Source: JANMDS01 sp031430575
Lineage (GTDB): Bacteria > Pseudomonadota > Gammaproteobacteria > Burkholderiales > Casimicrobiaceae
Direction of reading: 5' to 3'
Assembly (NCBI GenBank): GCA_031430575.1
Contig: JANPBT010000062.1
Span: 1 to 64,000 of the forward strand
DNA length: 64,000 nt
The first letter of the stretch is position 1. Every line of letters begins with the position of its first letter. The translations under genes were made by a program, and so were the position numbers. The notes under the pieces are model-generated. The model saw only the letters and a list, made by a program, of their open reading frames with translations, had not been told where the DNA came from and did not search any database. This document shows, piece after piece, positions 25,914-35,279 of the stretch.

Positions 25914-26419
25914 GAAAAATATTTTGATCTCGGTGCCCGACGCGCGGCAATCCATGCCCACGCAGTCAAGCAAAAAAATAGGATGATCGTCCACGTGGGC
26001 AAGGTTAATCCTATCCACGTGTCCCGCTTCGCGCATTCGCCGCTGCCTTTGATCGCTTTCGCAAAGACATCGAGAAACGGCATGTTTTCCAGCATATAGC
26101 TAATGCCTTGCCCGCAGGCGGGCACTTGATCAGCAGGCAGATTTTGGATCCAGATATGGCGGGCAGCAACGCCTGCGCCGGCGATCGCAATGAGCGTTGC
26201 AGCGATCGCGACGCGCTTTGCAGTTTTTGATTCTGCGCCCGCAAAGGCACCCATGGTGAAGGTGATTGCAAGCCCGAGCACTGCGAGCCGCTGAAACCAG
26301 CAGAGCGGACAGGGCTCCATTTCTTGCATATATTGCAGATAAAAGGCGAAAGCGAGCACCGCGCCGCATGCAATTGCTGCCAAAGCAAACATCATGCGGG
26401 AATTTAGGAAGTTATTCAT
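25910..26419 (-). CDS. dsbB: Disulfide bond formation protein B
   Basis: 169 aa four-helix inner-membrane protein that reoxidises DsbA using quinones. First redox pair CPLCWFQR (about residues 38-41) and second periplasmic pair C...C in VPACGQGISYML and GSGECAKRDTW. The arrangement is complete. Coupled by ATGA to the periplasmic prolyl oligopeptidase gene; the pairing with a secreted peptidase is plausible but not required. Confidence 0.95.
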   Translation of the reverse strand: MNNFLNSRMMFALAAIACGAVLAFAFYLQYMQEMEPCPLCWFQRLAVLGLAITFTMGAFAGAESKTAKRVAIAATLIAIAGAGVAARHIWIQNLPADQVPACGQGISYMLENMPFLDVFAKAIKGSGECAKRDTWIGLTLPTWTIILFFCLTAWAWIAARRAPRSKYFS

Positions 26420-26431
26420 TCAATTGGGTTC

Positions 26432-26450
26432 GATCTGCGCCGCAGGTAAA
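26432..26450 (-). repeat. Dispersed repeat between apt and dsbB
   Basis: Minus copy with exact core 26435-26445, filling most of the 36-nt gap between apt and dsbB. The 3' flank GGTAAA departs from consensus. Confidence 0.9.
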
Positions 26451-26455
26451 GGGAA

Positions 26456-26995
26456 TCAATGGCCATCAAAAGCGCAAATCGTATGTAAGGGGTAGCCCGC
26501 AGCTCTGACCAATTTCGAGCCTCCGAGTTCTGGTAAATCGACGATTGCCGCGCATTCCACAACATTTGCGCCTAAGCGCTTGAGCAATTTTGCAGCGGCC
26601 ATCATCGTGCCGCCCGTGGCCACCAGATCATCGATGAGAACGACCCGATCACCGGGCTTGCAGGCATCTTGATGGAGCTCAACCGTCGCGCTGCCATATT
26701 CAAGCTCATAACTCTCGGTGATGGTCTGGAATGGCAACTTACCTTTCTTTCGAATCGGCACGAAGCCTAAATTGAGCTCGTAGGCTAACACCGCGCCTAG
26801 GATAAACCCGCGGGCATCAACGCCCGCGATCACATTTAACTGCTGCCCCATGTAGCGGTGCACAAATAGATCGATCAACATGCGAAAGGTCTTTGGGTCT
26901 TGCAAAAGTGGCGTAATGTCGCGAAACATAACGCCTTGGATCGGCCAATCGGGGACGGTGCGAATGCGATCGCGGATGTAATCAGAGCCGATCAT
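26456..26995 (-). CDS. apt: Adenine phosphoribosyltransferase
   Basis: 179 aa from the ATG at 26995 (MIGSDYIRDRIRTVPDWP), the usual length and N-terminus; a 65-residue upstream extension would be atypical. Converts adenine and PRPP to AMP. The PRPP-binding loop is VVLIDDLVATGGTMMAA; GVMFRDITPLL and AGVDARGFILGA are the other family signatures. Transcribed divergently from an MFS gene. Confidence 0.95.
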   Translation of the reverse strand: MIGSDYIRDRIRTVPDWPIQGVMFRDITPLLQDPKTFRMLIDLFVHRYMGQQLNVIAGVDARGFILGAVLAYELNLGFVPIRKKGKLPFQTITESYELEYGSATVELHQDACKPGDRVVLIDDLVATGGTMMAAAKLLKRLGANVVECAAIVDLPELGGSKLVRAAGYPLHTICAFDGH

Positions 26996-27056
26996 GGGTA
27001 GGCGTTTTTGAACGAAAACGCGATTATGCGCGAGCTTCGCGCGTAAACTACGGCAA

Positions 27057-28232
27057 GTGACCAAACCGCCTGCATTCCTGCTTCCCCTCATGCTTATAAA
27101 TTTGACTGCGCATCTCGCGCTTTCAGGTGGGCGCGTTGCAGGCTCGGTCTTTGCACTCAAAAATGGCGCTTCCGAGCTCACCGCGGGCATTTTGATGGGG
27201 CTCTACGCGTTTTTACCCGTGCTCACGGCGCTGCAAGTCGGGCGCTGGGTGGATCGGGCTGGCGCGTATATTGCCATTCGCGTCGGCGTTGCGTGCGTGC
27301 TCCTTGGCGCGGCGGTGCCCGTCATCTGGCTGTCTGTCCATGCGCTATTTCTGTCGGCAATGTTCGTTGGCTTTGGCTTTAACGTGATGTCGGTGGCGCT
27401 ACAAAATACCGTTGGGCGGCTCAACGCCGACGTTGCGCCCGAAGTGCGTTTGGGCAATTTTGGTTGGTTTGCGATGTCGCATTCGCTATCAAGCACGCTC
27501 GGGCCGCTCATGGCCGGAATCTTGATCGATGCCTTTGGCTATCGCGCGTCGTTTGCTTCGCTGTTGGTCTGCGCTGCCATCGCCTGCGTGTATGTGCTGC
27601 GCGAGCGCGCGGCATTCCCGCCGCCGACTGTCTCCGCGCCCGGTGCGCCAGCGCGCAGCACGAGCGTGCTCAGTCTCTTGGAATCGCCCGAGATGCGGCG
27701 CATCTACTTCGTCTCCCTTTCGCTTTCGGTCGTGTGGGATTTATTTATCGTTTTGTTGCCCGTTTTGGGCACACGACTGCATTTTTCGGCCTCGGTGATC
27801 GGCGCCGTATTCTCCTTTTTCGCGTTGGGCACTTTCGTTGTTCGATTCGCAACGCCTTGGCTTTCGGAGCGATTTCGGGAGTGGGAAATTTTGCGCGCAG
27901 CGCTGCTCTTTATTGCGCTCACGTTGGGTGTTTTGCCGTTTATTTCGCATCCGTGGATGTTGATGGCTGCGGGCTTTGTGCTCGGCGCAGCACTCGGCTG
28001 CGGCCAGCCCAATATGCTTTCTTTGCTGCACACATCCGCACCCGATGGGCGCACAGGCGAGGCGGTCGGCTTGCGCTCGTTGGTGGGCAATGCCTCGTCG
28101 GTCTCGGTGCCAGTCGCTTTTGGCGCGGCCGTGGCAACGTTGGGTATTGCGCCAATTTTGTTCGCTGGCGTGTTAATGGTCGCCGGGGTGATCCCCGCTG
28201 CGCACAAAGGCGTGAAAAAAAAGGAGCCCTAA
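27057..28232 (+). CDS. MFS transporter
   Basis: 391 aa, about twelve transmembrane segments, from a GTG at 27057 (MTKPPAFLLPLMLINLTAHL). Loop motif GRWVDRAGAYIAIR after helix 2. The divergent spacing to apt is only 61 nt. Substrate unknown. Ends 3 nt before the exonuclease gene, whose ribosome site (AAGGAG) lies over this stop. Confidence 0.87.
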   Translation: MTKPPAFLLPLMLINLTAHLALSGGRVAGSVFALKNGASELTAGILMGLYAFLPVLTALQVGRWVDRAGAYIAIRVGVACVLLGAAVPVIWLSVHALFLSAMFVGFGFNVMSVALQNTVGRLNADVAPEVRLGNFGWFAMSHSLSSTLGPLMAGILIDAFGYRASFASLLVCAAIACVYVLRERAAFPPPTVSAPGAPARSTSVLSLLESPEMRRIYFVSLSLSVVWDLFIVLLPVLGTRLHFSASVIGAVFSFFALGTFVVRFATPWLSERFREWEILRAALLFIALTLGVLPFISHPWMLMAAGFVLGAALGCGQPNMLSLLHTSAPDGRTGEAVGLRSLVGNASSVSVPVAFGAAVATLGIAPILFAGVLMVAGVIPAAHKGVKKKEP

Positions 28233-28235
28233 TCG

Positions 28236-29024
28236 ATGGCACCGATTCTCGTATTTGATATTGAAACGATCCCGGATACCGCCGGGCTGCGCATCTTGCA
28301 CGAAACTGCGCCGCAGGTATCGGATGCCGATGTCGCAGAAGAAGCCTTTACTGCGCGCAAAGAAAAAACCGGCAGCGATTTTTTGCCCCATGCCCAGCAT
28401 CGCGTGTGTGCGATCTCGTGCGTTTTGCGTGAAGGTGAATCAAATCTTGCCGTCTGGTCACTCGGCACCGAGCAGGATGATGAAGCCACCGTCATCAAAA
28501 AATTCTTTGCGCTTTTTGAGCGCTACACCCCGCAATTGGTGAGCTGGAATGGCGGCGGCTTTGATTTGCCCGTGCTCCATTTGCGGGCGATGGTGCATGG
28601 CATCAGCGCGCCGCGTTACTGGGATTGGGGCGACGATGATCGCGATTTCAAGTGGAATAATTATTTGAGCCGCTATCACTCGCGCCACATTGATTTAATG
28701 GATGTGCTCGCGATCTACCAGCCGCGCGCCTTTACCGGGCTCGATGATATGGCTAAGCTTTGCGGCCTGCCCGGAAAGCTAGGAATGGATGGCGGCCAGG
28801 TCTGGCCCGCTTATCAACGCGGTGAGCTCGCACAAATTCGCGCCTATTGTGAGACCGATGTGATGAATACTTATTTACTTTTTTTGCGCTTTCAGCTCAT
28901 GCGCGGCGTGCTCTCACAAGCGCTCTTCGATGCCGAGATTGATCGCGCCCGCGAGCGGCTTTCTGCGCTTGCCGGAGCGCACTGGGCGCAATATGTCGCG
29001 GCTTGGGGCGCCAAAAAGGCGTAA
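28236..29024 (+). CDS. Predicted 3'-5' exonuclease, PolB-like (DnaQ fold)
   Basis: 262 aa. Three exonuclease motifs: FDIETIPD at the N-terminus (DxE), SWNGGGFDLPVL mid-protein and YCETDVMNTYLLFLRF (catalytic Asp) near residue 205, with HIDLMDVL between. Matches the family of predicted polymerase-B-type exonucleases. Role probably DNA repair or single-strand trimming. The repeat at 28303-28321 encodes TAPQV near residue 24. Coupled to the MFS gene. Confidence 0.88.
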   Translation: MAPILVFDIETIPDTAGLRILHETAPQVSDADVAEEAFTARKEKTGSDFLPHAQHRVCAISCVLREGESNLAVWSLGTEQDDEATVIKKFFALFERYTPQLVSWNGGGFDLPVLHLRAMVHGISAPRYWDWGDDDRDFKWNNYLSRYHSRHIDLMDVLAIYQPRAFTGLDDMAKLCGLPGKLGMDGGQVWPAYQRGELAQIRAYCETDVMNTYLLFLRFQLMRGVLSQALFDAEIDRARERLSALAGAHWAQYVAAWGAKKA

Positions 29025-29042
29025 ATCTGCGCCGCAGGTATA
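29024..29042 (-). repeat. Dispersed repeat abutting the exonuclease stop codon
   Basis: Minus copy, core 29027-29037, whose first base is the last base of the TAA stop. Lies in the gap between convergent genes as a single, not paired, copy. Confidence 0.92.
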
Positions 29043-29058
29043 CGCCTCAATCGCTGAT

Positions 29059-29925
29059 TTATTTCAGCGTTGCATCCAGCCAATCGGCGGTCCAGCCTTC
29101 AACTTGTTTGCGCCATTCGTGCGTTGAAAAAGTGTGGTTGGCTTGCGCGTGATGTTGCGTTTGGGTATCGCCATTGCGTGGCTTTGCCCATTCGGGCGAG
29201 CGCATGCAGGTCAGCCACTCTTGGGCAACAAGATCGTCCCCAGAAGTCATTGTGAGCACGGGCAGGGCATTGCTAAACCAGCCGCGACGCATGCCATCGA
29301 TGTAGTTTTCTGCGGCATTTGCGGCAGGTTTTGCGGCGGTCGCGGCAGTCTTGGCGGTGGCTGCAAATTCGCCCGCTGCGCGAAAGGGATTGAGCCCACC
29401 CCAGAGCAGTTTTTTCCAAAATGCGCCGGAGACTAATCGCTTGGCGTAGTAGTGTTTAACTTGCACTTGCGCGGCGATCGCTGCGCCTGCGCCATCGGGC
29501 AAATGCACCCATGGGTTAACCAACACATAGCCAGAGACGTGTGGCGCAAATTGATCTGCGCCGAGCAAGATCGCTGAAGCGCCATCGCAGAGCCCCCACA
29601 GCACAACACGGCGTACCTGCGGCGCAGTTTTGAGCAATTGCGCGACCGCAGCGTTGATATCGTCGCTGAGATTGGTGAACTCTGGAAAATCGCCGTGACT
29701 ATCGCCCATGCCACGGGTGTCGAAGCGCAGCGTGGGGTAGCCACGCGCAGCAAGTGCATGTGCCAATTTTAAAAACGCGCGGTGACTGCCGACGCGCGTT
29801 TGCGGGCCGCCGACTACGATCACCACGCCGACATCGCGCGGCGCGACCGCATCGGACGATATTGCGAGGTGCACCATGCCCGTCATCGGCGTGCCATCGC
29901 AATTGAAAGCGACGGGCTGCATCAT
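29059..29925 (-). CDS. Exosortase A system-associated hydrolase 1
   Basis: 288 aa alpha/beta hydrolase, start at 29925 by ATGA overlap with the upstream gene. The segment VVGGPQTRVGSHRAFLKLAH then LRFDTRGMGDSHGDFP is characteristic of the exosortase-A-linked hydrolase 1 family; the nucleophile elbow position reads GLCDGASA, with Cys-Asp where most hydrolases have Ser. The repeat at 29612-29630 encodes TAPQV. Its partners elsewhere are exopolysaccharide and PEP-CTERM protein-sorting genes, not seen here apart from hydrolase 2 and a glycosyltransferase at the right edge. Confidence 0.9.
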   Translation of the reverse strand: MMQPVAFNCDGTPMTGMVHLAISSDAVAPRDVGVVIVVGGPQTRVGSHRAFLKLAHALAARGYPTLRFDTRGMGDSHGDFPEFTNLSDDINAAVAQLLKTAPQVRRVVLWGLCDGASAILLGADQFAPHVSGYVLVNPWVHLPDGAGAAIAAQVQVKHYYAKRLVSGAFWKKLLWGGLNPFRAAGEFAATAKTAATAAKPAANAAENYIDGMRRGWFSNALPVLTMTSGDDLVAQEWLTCMRSPEWAKPRNGDTQTQHHAQANHTFSTHEWRKQVEGWTADWLDATLK

Positions 29926-30755
29926 GCGCCGCCTTTCATTTGGGTAACGATCTGGGCGGAAATCCAGGCTGCGGTGAGATCGGTGATTGCGGGCGAAGTC
30001 ATGATGGTGGATGTCGCCCAAAAAGCAGGAAACTGCACATCCGCAACCTCAATTGCCGCTCCCTGATCTCGCCAAGGCGCAATCACGGTCTCCCACGCCG
30101 GTGGAAGCGTGATTTCGGCTTCCGAGGAAATTCGCAAAATCTGGGCCGCTGTGCACGGAAGAGATTTAGGTGCGCTGGCGTTGGCTACGCTTGCTTCCAG
30201 CGTGCTCGAAATCCAGTAGCCACCAACTTCTTTGCCCGAAGTCTCTTCGTTGGGTTGGCTATCGATCGCTAACGATTTTCCCGTCATGGCCGCGCCAACA
30301 TTGGCAATCCGCATAAATTGCTTCATTGCTAATTTGCCAGAAAACTGCGGCTCCCAAAGGCAAATGCCCGCAGGCGTCATCCCGTGGTGGGCGCAGGTAT
30401 CAAGCGCGAGCAAGGCCCCCAAACGCAGGCCGATAACAAAAACGGGGGTGTTAGGCGTTTTGGCTGCGACCACATTAAACGCCTGGGCGACATCATTTCG
30501 CCACATTTCCCAAGTCGCTTGCGCAAGTTCATCGGGCGAATCGCCCGTTCCCCGCACATCTAAGACGTGGGTTGCGATATTCTTCGTTAGGAGGAATTGG
30601 GCTAATTTTGTAAACTGGTGACGTGATTTCATCATCTCCTCCGCAAAAGGAGGAATGACCAGGACGTGCGCTTTGAAATCAGAAACGGGCGCATGAGAAA
30701 CCAACAACGCGCGTGGCCGCACTGCGTCAGTCAAAAATTGATAAGTAATGGGCAC
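29922..30755 (-). CDS. Exosortase A system-associated hydrolase 2
   Basis: 277 aa. VLVIPPFAEEMMKSRHQFT and LDVRGTGDSPDEL are the family's signature phrases; the nucleophile region reads IGLRLGALLAL, without a serine at the usual place, suggesting an altered or non-hydrolytic role as in its family. Upstream member of a coupled pair with hydrolase 1. Divergent from a DegT-type aminotransferase gene. Confidence 0.88.
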   Translation of the reverse strand: MPITYQFLTDAVRPRALLVSHAPVSDFKAHVLVIPPFAEEMMKSRHQFTKLAQFLLTKNIATHVLDVRGTGDSPDELAQATWEMWRNDVAQAFNVVAAKTPNTPVFVIGLRLGALLALDTCAHHGMTPAGICLWEPQFSGKLAMKQFMRIANVGAAMTGKSLAIDSQPNEETSGKEVGGYWISSTLEASVANASAPKSLPCTAAQILRISSEAEITLPPAWETVIAPWRDQGAAIEVADVQFPAFWATSTIMTSPAITDLTAAWISAQIVTQMKGGA

Positions 30756-30794
30756 GAGAGGCGTCGGGGAAGTTATGACTAAAAATAAATTGTT

Positions 30795-31991
30795 GTGTCG
30801 CGCGATGAAGCACGGCGCGATTGTATCGATTGGGATGCACTGATGGCCGTGCCTGCACTAGCGCCCATCGCCCCCGTGCTCGATGCCGGTGATCTTTCCG
30901 CTAGCGCGCGCGAGCTGCCAGACCCATGGAATTCCGCGCGCTGGATTTCAAGCGCCCGCGCAGGGATCGCCATCGGGCTGCAAGACTGCGGTATCGAAAA
31001 TGGTGAGGTCATCTGGGTGCCGTCTTACTACTGCCTATCGATGACGCTACCGATTGAGCGGATCAATTGCAAAGTGCGGTTTTATCCTGTGAGCGAATCG
31101 CTTGAGATTGATATGGGCGCGTTGCGGCGGATGTTCAGTCTTGATATTCGCGGGATCGTCGCGCCCCATTTTTTTGGCTTTCCGCAGCAATCGATGGAAG
31201 AGCTGCGAAAATTTTGCTCTGAGAAATCTCTGTTTTTAATTGAAGATTGTGCCCATACTTTTTTAGGGAAAGTGGGTGGTCGCCGCTTTGGTGAATGGGG
31301 CGATTATGCGATTGCTAGCCTGCCCAAAATGTTCCCCGTGCAAGAAGGTGGGCTCATCACCAGCACCCATGGCCGGATCGACGCGACGACCTATTTCGTC
31401 GGCCTGAAGCGTGAGCTGAGGGCGTGGTCGAATATGGCTGAAAATGGCCTGCGCTGGGGGCGCAATCCACCCCGACAATTTATCGCGCGCTGGAATGCAA
31501 AGCGCAAAGGCGAGGCGCTTGAATCGTCGCCACCGTTAGTGGTCAACAATGAGCACACCGACGATGCAGAATCGCTCTACACATTTGCCGATGACGCGAC
31601 GACGCGCGGGCTCACGCGGGCGACCAAAAGCATTGTCTTGCGCTGCGATCTCAATGCCGCTGCTGCGCGCCGCCGAGAAAATTACGAATATTTTATTGAT
31701 TCAGCAAAAGCCTGGAAGCAAGCGCGTCCGCTATTTCCCACTTTGCCGGCTGGCGTCGTGCCTTATATGTTTGCGCTTGAGCTGAAGATGCCAGCGCAGC
31801 AGTTTCCGGCGTTAAAGGCTGCGGGCGTGCCGATGTATCGCTGGGAACACAAACACCCCGATTTCCACCCTGCGATTTGTGCGGTGGGTGCGCGCTACGC
31901 AAAATCAGTCATTCAACTGCCGGTGCATCAATCGTTGACCGATGAAGAAACCGAGCGCATCTCACACACCTTATTTGATCTTTTGCGATAA
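30795..31991 (+). CDS. DegT/DnrJ/EryC1/StrS-type aminotransferase
   Basis: 398 aa from a GTG (an ATG at 30843 is an alternative). PLP-fold signatures: SSARAGIAIGLQDCGI, WVPSYYC, FLIEDCAHTFLG, and SLPKMFPVQEGGLI containing the candidate PLP lysine. Such enzymes transaminate keto-sugars or sugar-nucleotide intermediates for surface polysaccharides. The neighbourhood of exosortase hydrolases fits an exopolysaccharide role. The product sugar cannot be named. No good Shine-Dalgarno precedes the GTG. Confidence 0.78.
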   Translation: MSRDEARRDCIDWDALMAVPALAPIAPVLDAGDLSASARELPDPWNSARWISSARAGIAIGLQDCGIENGEVIWVPSYYCLSMTLPIERINCKVRFYPVSESLEIDMGALRRMFSLDIRGIVAPHFFGFPQQSMEELRKFCSEKSLFLIEDCAHTFLGKVGGRRFGEWGDYAIASLPKMFPVQEGGLITSTHGRIDATTYFVGLKRELRAWSNMAENGLRWGRNPPRQFIARWNAKRKGEALESSPPLVVNNEHTDDAESLYTFADDATTRGLTRATKSIVLRCDLNAAAARRRENYEYFIDSAKAWKQARPLFPTLPAGVVPYMFALELKMPAQQFPALKAAGVPMYRWEHKHPDFHPAICAVGARYAKSVIQLPVHQSLTDEETERISHTLFDLLR

Positions 31992-32007
31992 CCACGATTT
32001 TTAAGCA

Positions 32008-32047
32008 AAAACTGCGCCGCAGGTCGTCATACCTGCGGCGCAGTTTT
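32008..32047. terminator. Perfect 17-bp hairpin made of two dispersed repeats, bidirectional terminator
   Basis: Minus core 32012-32022 and plus core 32033-32043 with a 6-nt loop (CGTCAT); the arms are perfectly complementary over 17 bp and flanked by A-run on the left and T-run on the right. It lies between converging genes (aminotransferase and GlcG-like), the textbook position for a bidirectional intrinsic terminator. Confidence 0.88.
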
Positions 32048-32066
32048 GTGTGGTTTAGCCGTTTTT

Positions 32067-32465
32067 TTACAGCGCAGCGATGCCCGCTTTAGCGATTTGG
32101 GCATCTTCGATTGATTTCACGCCCGAAACGCCAATCGCGCCCACGCAAACCCCTTCGGCCATGATCGGCACGCCGCCTTCAAGCATGCCGCCGAGTGGCG
32201 CAGATAAAAACGACGCGCGACCACCATTAATCATATCTTCATAAACCTTGCTTTCACGCCGACCGAGCGCTGCAGTTTTGGCTTTTTCTTGGCAGATATA
32301 GCCAGAGATGGTGGCGACACCGTCGGTGCGGCAGTAGTGCAGCAAATGCCCGCCATCATCGCAGATGGCGACGGCCACGGCCCAGTTATTGGCGGTGGCT
32401 TCGCGCTCGGCGGCGGCCATCATGCGCTTGCAGTCATCGAGAGTGAGTTGGGGCTTGGTTTTCAT
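32067..32465 (-). CDS. GlcG/HbpS-like protein
   Basis: 132 aa. Family phrases: LTLDDCKRMMAAAEREA, VAVAICDDGGHLLHY, GGMLEGGVPI and GVCVGAIGVSG. Members bind heme or act near glycolate oxidase genes; here no glycolate operon is adjacent, although a FAD/Fe-S 2-hydroxyacid dehydrogenase lies 13 kb away. Cytoplasmic, no signal peptide. Function unclear. Confidence 0.88.
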   Translation of the reverse strand: MKTKPQLTLDDCKRMMAAAEREATANNWAVAVAICDDGGHLLHYCRTDGVATISGYICQEKAKTAALGRRESKVYEDMINGGRASFLSAPLGGMLEGGVPIMAEGVCVGAIGVSGVKSIEDAQIAKAGIAAL

Positions 32466-32497
32466 AGGCAGGCTTCAAAATAAAACAGTATTTTGAC

Positions 32498-33670
32498 CTA
32501 TGCGCTGCGTAGGAATGGCATGGGTTTGTACTCACCGCCAAGAATCGAAGCGGTATCGCGCACGGGCGTATTCCAATGGGCGAGTGCAGTCGCGTAATAC
32601 GTGCGGTAATCGACGGAATGGATGAGGTTACCGCCGTCGGTGAGCTGGGTGAGCGAAGGCATGTGTCCGTAAATCCCGCCCCTGACCGCGCCGCCAAGCG
32701 CCAGCTGCACGTTGGCTGTGCCGTGATCCGTGCCTTGGCTTAGATTTTCTTTTGCCCGGCGGCCAAATTCGCAGTAGGTCATGATGAGCGTATCTTCCCA
32801 ACGTTTGGTTTCTTTCAGGGCAGCGCGAAGGGCGGTCAAGCCATCGGCCAATTGCTTGAGTAAGCCTTGGTGGGTGCCGAGCTGATTTATATGGGTGTCA
32901 AACCCGCCCAAAGTCACGCGGATCACCGCCACGCCGGGGCTGCCCGCAACAACGTGCATCGCGGTCTTAACGGAATTGCCAAAACCGGTGTTGGGGAATT
33001 CAGTTTTAAGGGATACCTGCGGCGCAATTTCACGGGCAGAAAAAGTCACATCCCGCTCCACTTTAAGTAAATGCTGGAGCGCGGCATTGCCCGCGCGGCC
33101 ATGCGGATCGGCGAGCTTTGCCTGCCGCAAATAGGCATCGATAGATTGCAATGCAATCGCGCGCGCACCGCCGTTGAGCGGCCCCAAGTCGGAGGAGCCG
33201 ACCATAATGCCATCGGCAGCGAAAGTGGCGGGTGGGGCTGATTTTGCAAAGGCGCGCGCCAGCCAGCCATCGGACTTGTATTCGTCGCTGCGACTGGCGG
33301 TGTCCCAGATTTCAATCGAGCGGAAGTGCGAAAGGCTGGCATCTGGGTAGCCAATGCCGTTGACTACTGCCAATTCACTGTCTTTCCAGATCGGCATCAG
33401 CGGCTCAAGCGCGGGATGCAGCCCGAGTGCATCCGATATTGGGAGCACTTGATCGGGATTGAGCGCAATTTTTGGGCGCAGTGCCGCATAGGCAGGATCG
33501 CGAAACGGCACGACGGTATTCAGCCCGTCATTTGCGCCTTTAAGCTCAACGAGTATCAAGAGCTTGCTGTAGTTTGGGGTGGAATTTAACGCTGCCGCGC
33601 GCAGCAGTTGCGGGGCAAACCAGGCCGAAAGTGCCGCACCCGAGGTGGTGAGAAAGTCGCGTCGTTTCAT
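32498..33670 (-). CDS. DUF1501 protein, Tat-exported
   Basis: 390 aa. N-terminus MKRRDFLTTSGAALSAWFAP is a twin-arginine signal. The body resembles the alkaline-phosphatase-like DUF1501 family (ELKGANDGLNTVVPFRDPAY, GGFDTHINQLGTHQGLL, DHGTANVQLALGG). Always encoded next to a DUF1800 protein, as here. A one-mismatch repeat copy at 33012-33030 encodes IAPQV. Function unknown. Confidence 0.92.
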   Translation of the reverse strand: MKRRDFLTTSGAALSAWFAPQLLRAAALNSTPNYSKLLILVELKGANDGLNTVVPFRDPAYAALRPKIALNPDQVLPISDALGLHPALEPLMPIWKDSELAVVNGIGYPDASLSHFRSIEIWDTASRSDEYKSDGWLARAFAKSAPPATFAADGIMVGSSDLGPLNGGARAIALQSIDAYLRQAKLADPHGRAGNAALQHLLKVERDVTFSAREIAPQVSLKTEFPNTGFGNSVKTAMHVVAGSPGVAVIRVTLGGFDTHINQLGTHQGLLKQLADGLTALRAALKETKRWEDTLIMTYCEFGRRAKENLSQGTDHGTANVQLALGGAVRGGIYGHMPSLTQLTDGGNLIHSVDYRTYYATALAHWNTPVRDTASILGGEYKPMPFLRSA

Positions 33671-33682
33671 GAGGGGCTCCGG

Positions 33683-35167
33683 CTATTTAAGTTGGTAAAT
33701 TGGGTCGAGCACGAGCGCGCGGATTCCGGCTAACGATCGTTCACTGTCGCCTTGGGCTTGCACCGCGGGCCCCGCAAGCGCGGTGCGCCGCAAGCGATCA
33801 TCGTTTTGCATTGCGCCATCGCCAAAATCATTTAAAAAACGACGGGCATCAAAGTAATATTGCCCCTGTAATTGCCCGCGTTGCTCCGAGCGCATGACCA
33901 GCCGCGCTTGTTGCCGTGCCCGCCCGGAATCGGTCATTGCGGTGTCGCGATCAAAGGCTTGCATTGAGCCACCGCTCATTTCATTTTCACGAAAGATGCG
34001 ATTGAGAAAACTTTTGCGCGCAAGCAGTGTGTTGGTATTGACCCAAGTCGTGCCGCCAGGCCAGCCTTTGACGTTGGGGGGCTGAAAAAGATCTTGCCCC
34101 AATTGACGCGAAAGCACCGCAAAGGGCGCAGCATCATGCACCTCAAATTTAAATTGCCGCAGCGTACCGACGATGAGCTCGACTGGCGATTTAATGAGGC
34201 TGGCGCGATTGTCTGGCGCATAAAACGCGTCGGAAGTGAGCATCGCCCGCATGACTGGGGCGATTTCATAATTGGTATCGCGAAAGAGCGTGGCGAAATG
34301 CTTGACTTGCGCCGCCTCGGGCTGCGGTGAGATGAATTCTTTCCAGAGTTTTTGGACTATGAATTCCGCAGTTTCAGGGCGTTTGAGCAGCATCGTAATC
34401 ACATCGTCGCCGGTGAAATTTCCAGTTTGGCCAAAAATCGTTTTGGTGCCATTATCGTGTTGGTTTGGGCGGTAAATGTATTCGCCAGTATCGATATCGA
34501 CCGACCAGCCAGTGAGCGCGCGGGCAGCCTCTTTGATGTCGCGCTCGGTGTAATTTCCTTCGCCAAGGGTGAAAAGCTCCATCACTTCGCGGGCGAAATT
34601 TTCGTTTGGCGTGCCTTTGCGGGATTGGGCTTGATCTAAAAAAATCAGCATCGCCGGGTCTTTGGAGATTTCTCGCAAAAGCGCGCCGAAATTACCGAGC
34701 GCGTGTTTACGCAAAATCACATTTTGCCGAAGCATCAGCACCGCAGGGCGGGTTTTTTCTTGCGAGGTCGCAAAATGGTTGTGCCAAAAAAGCGTCATTT
34801 TTTCAGTCACGGGCGAAGGCGTTGCCAGCATTTCGGTCATCCACCAGGTGCGCATTTCAAGCCCGCGAACGACCATTTCCCGGCGGTTGGCTTGCTGGCG
34901 CTCCTCTTGGGTCATCGTTGGGCGGTAAATGCGTTCGTATTTGCCCGCCCATTCCGGCTGTGGCGTGTCTGCGGTGGTGATTCTAGATTTGAGTATCGCG
35001 TCCGCTGCGGGAATACGCTCTAGCGCGGCAAATCGCTCAATTTCGGCGACTGAGGCGGCCATGCTGGTGCGATTGAGCAAGTGCCGCGCGCTGTCGTAAC
35101 CGATGGGCTGGGCATTGACTTGCCAGGCGCAAAGCCCGGCGACGAATCCGAGTGCAAGCGTTTTCAT
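33683..35167 (-). CDS. DUF1800 protein, exported
   Basis: 494 aa with a signal peptide (MKTLALGFVAGLCAWQVNAQ). Typical features: HLLNRTSMAASVAEIERFA, MTLFWHNHFATSQEK, NENFAREVMELFTLGEGNYTE split over two motifs, and VKGWPGGTTWVNTNTLLARK near the C-terminus. Pairs with DUF1501 twelve nt downstream. Unknown role, probably periplasmic or surface. Confidence 0.93.
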   Translation of the reverse strand: MKTLALGFVAGLCAWQVNAQPIGYDSARHLLNRTSMAASVAEIERFAALERIPAADAILKSRITTADTPQPEWAGKYERIYRPTMTQEERQQANRREMVVRGLEMRTWWMTEMLATPSPVTEKMTLFWHNHFATSQEKTRPAVLMLRQNVILRKHALGNFGALLREISKDPAMLIFLDQAQSRKGTPNENFAREVMELFTLGEGNYTERDIKEAARALTGWSVDIDTGEYIYRPNQHDNGTKTIFGQTGNFTGDDVITMLLKRPETAEFIVQKLWKEFISPQPEAAQVKHFATLFRDTNYEIAPVMRAMLTSDAFYAPDNRASLIKSPVELIVGTLRQFKFEVHDAAPFAVLSRQLGQDLFQPPNVKGWPGGTTWVNTNTLLARKSFLNRIFRENEMSGGSMQAFDRDTAMTDSGRARQQARLVMRSEQRGQLQGQYYFDARRFLNDFGDGAMQNDDRLRRTALAGPAVQAQGDSERSLAGIRALVLDPIYQLK

Positions 35168-35279
35168 AGATTCTCCTAGATTGACGTTATCTTAAAGCTC
35201 AACGATAAGCGGGGCAATCTCGCCGACGATTGGATTGTTACCAGGTATTTCGCTGTATTGCCGTGGAACGAAGATAACG

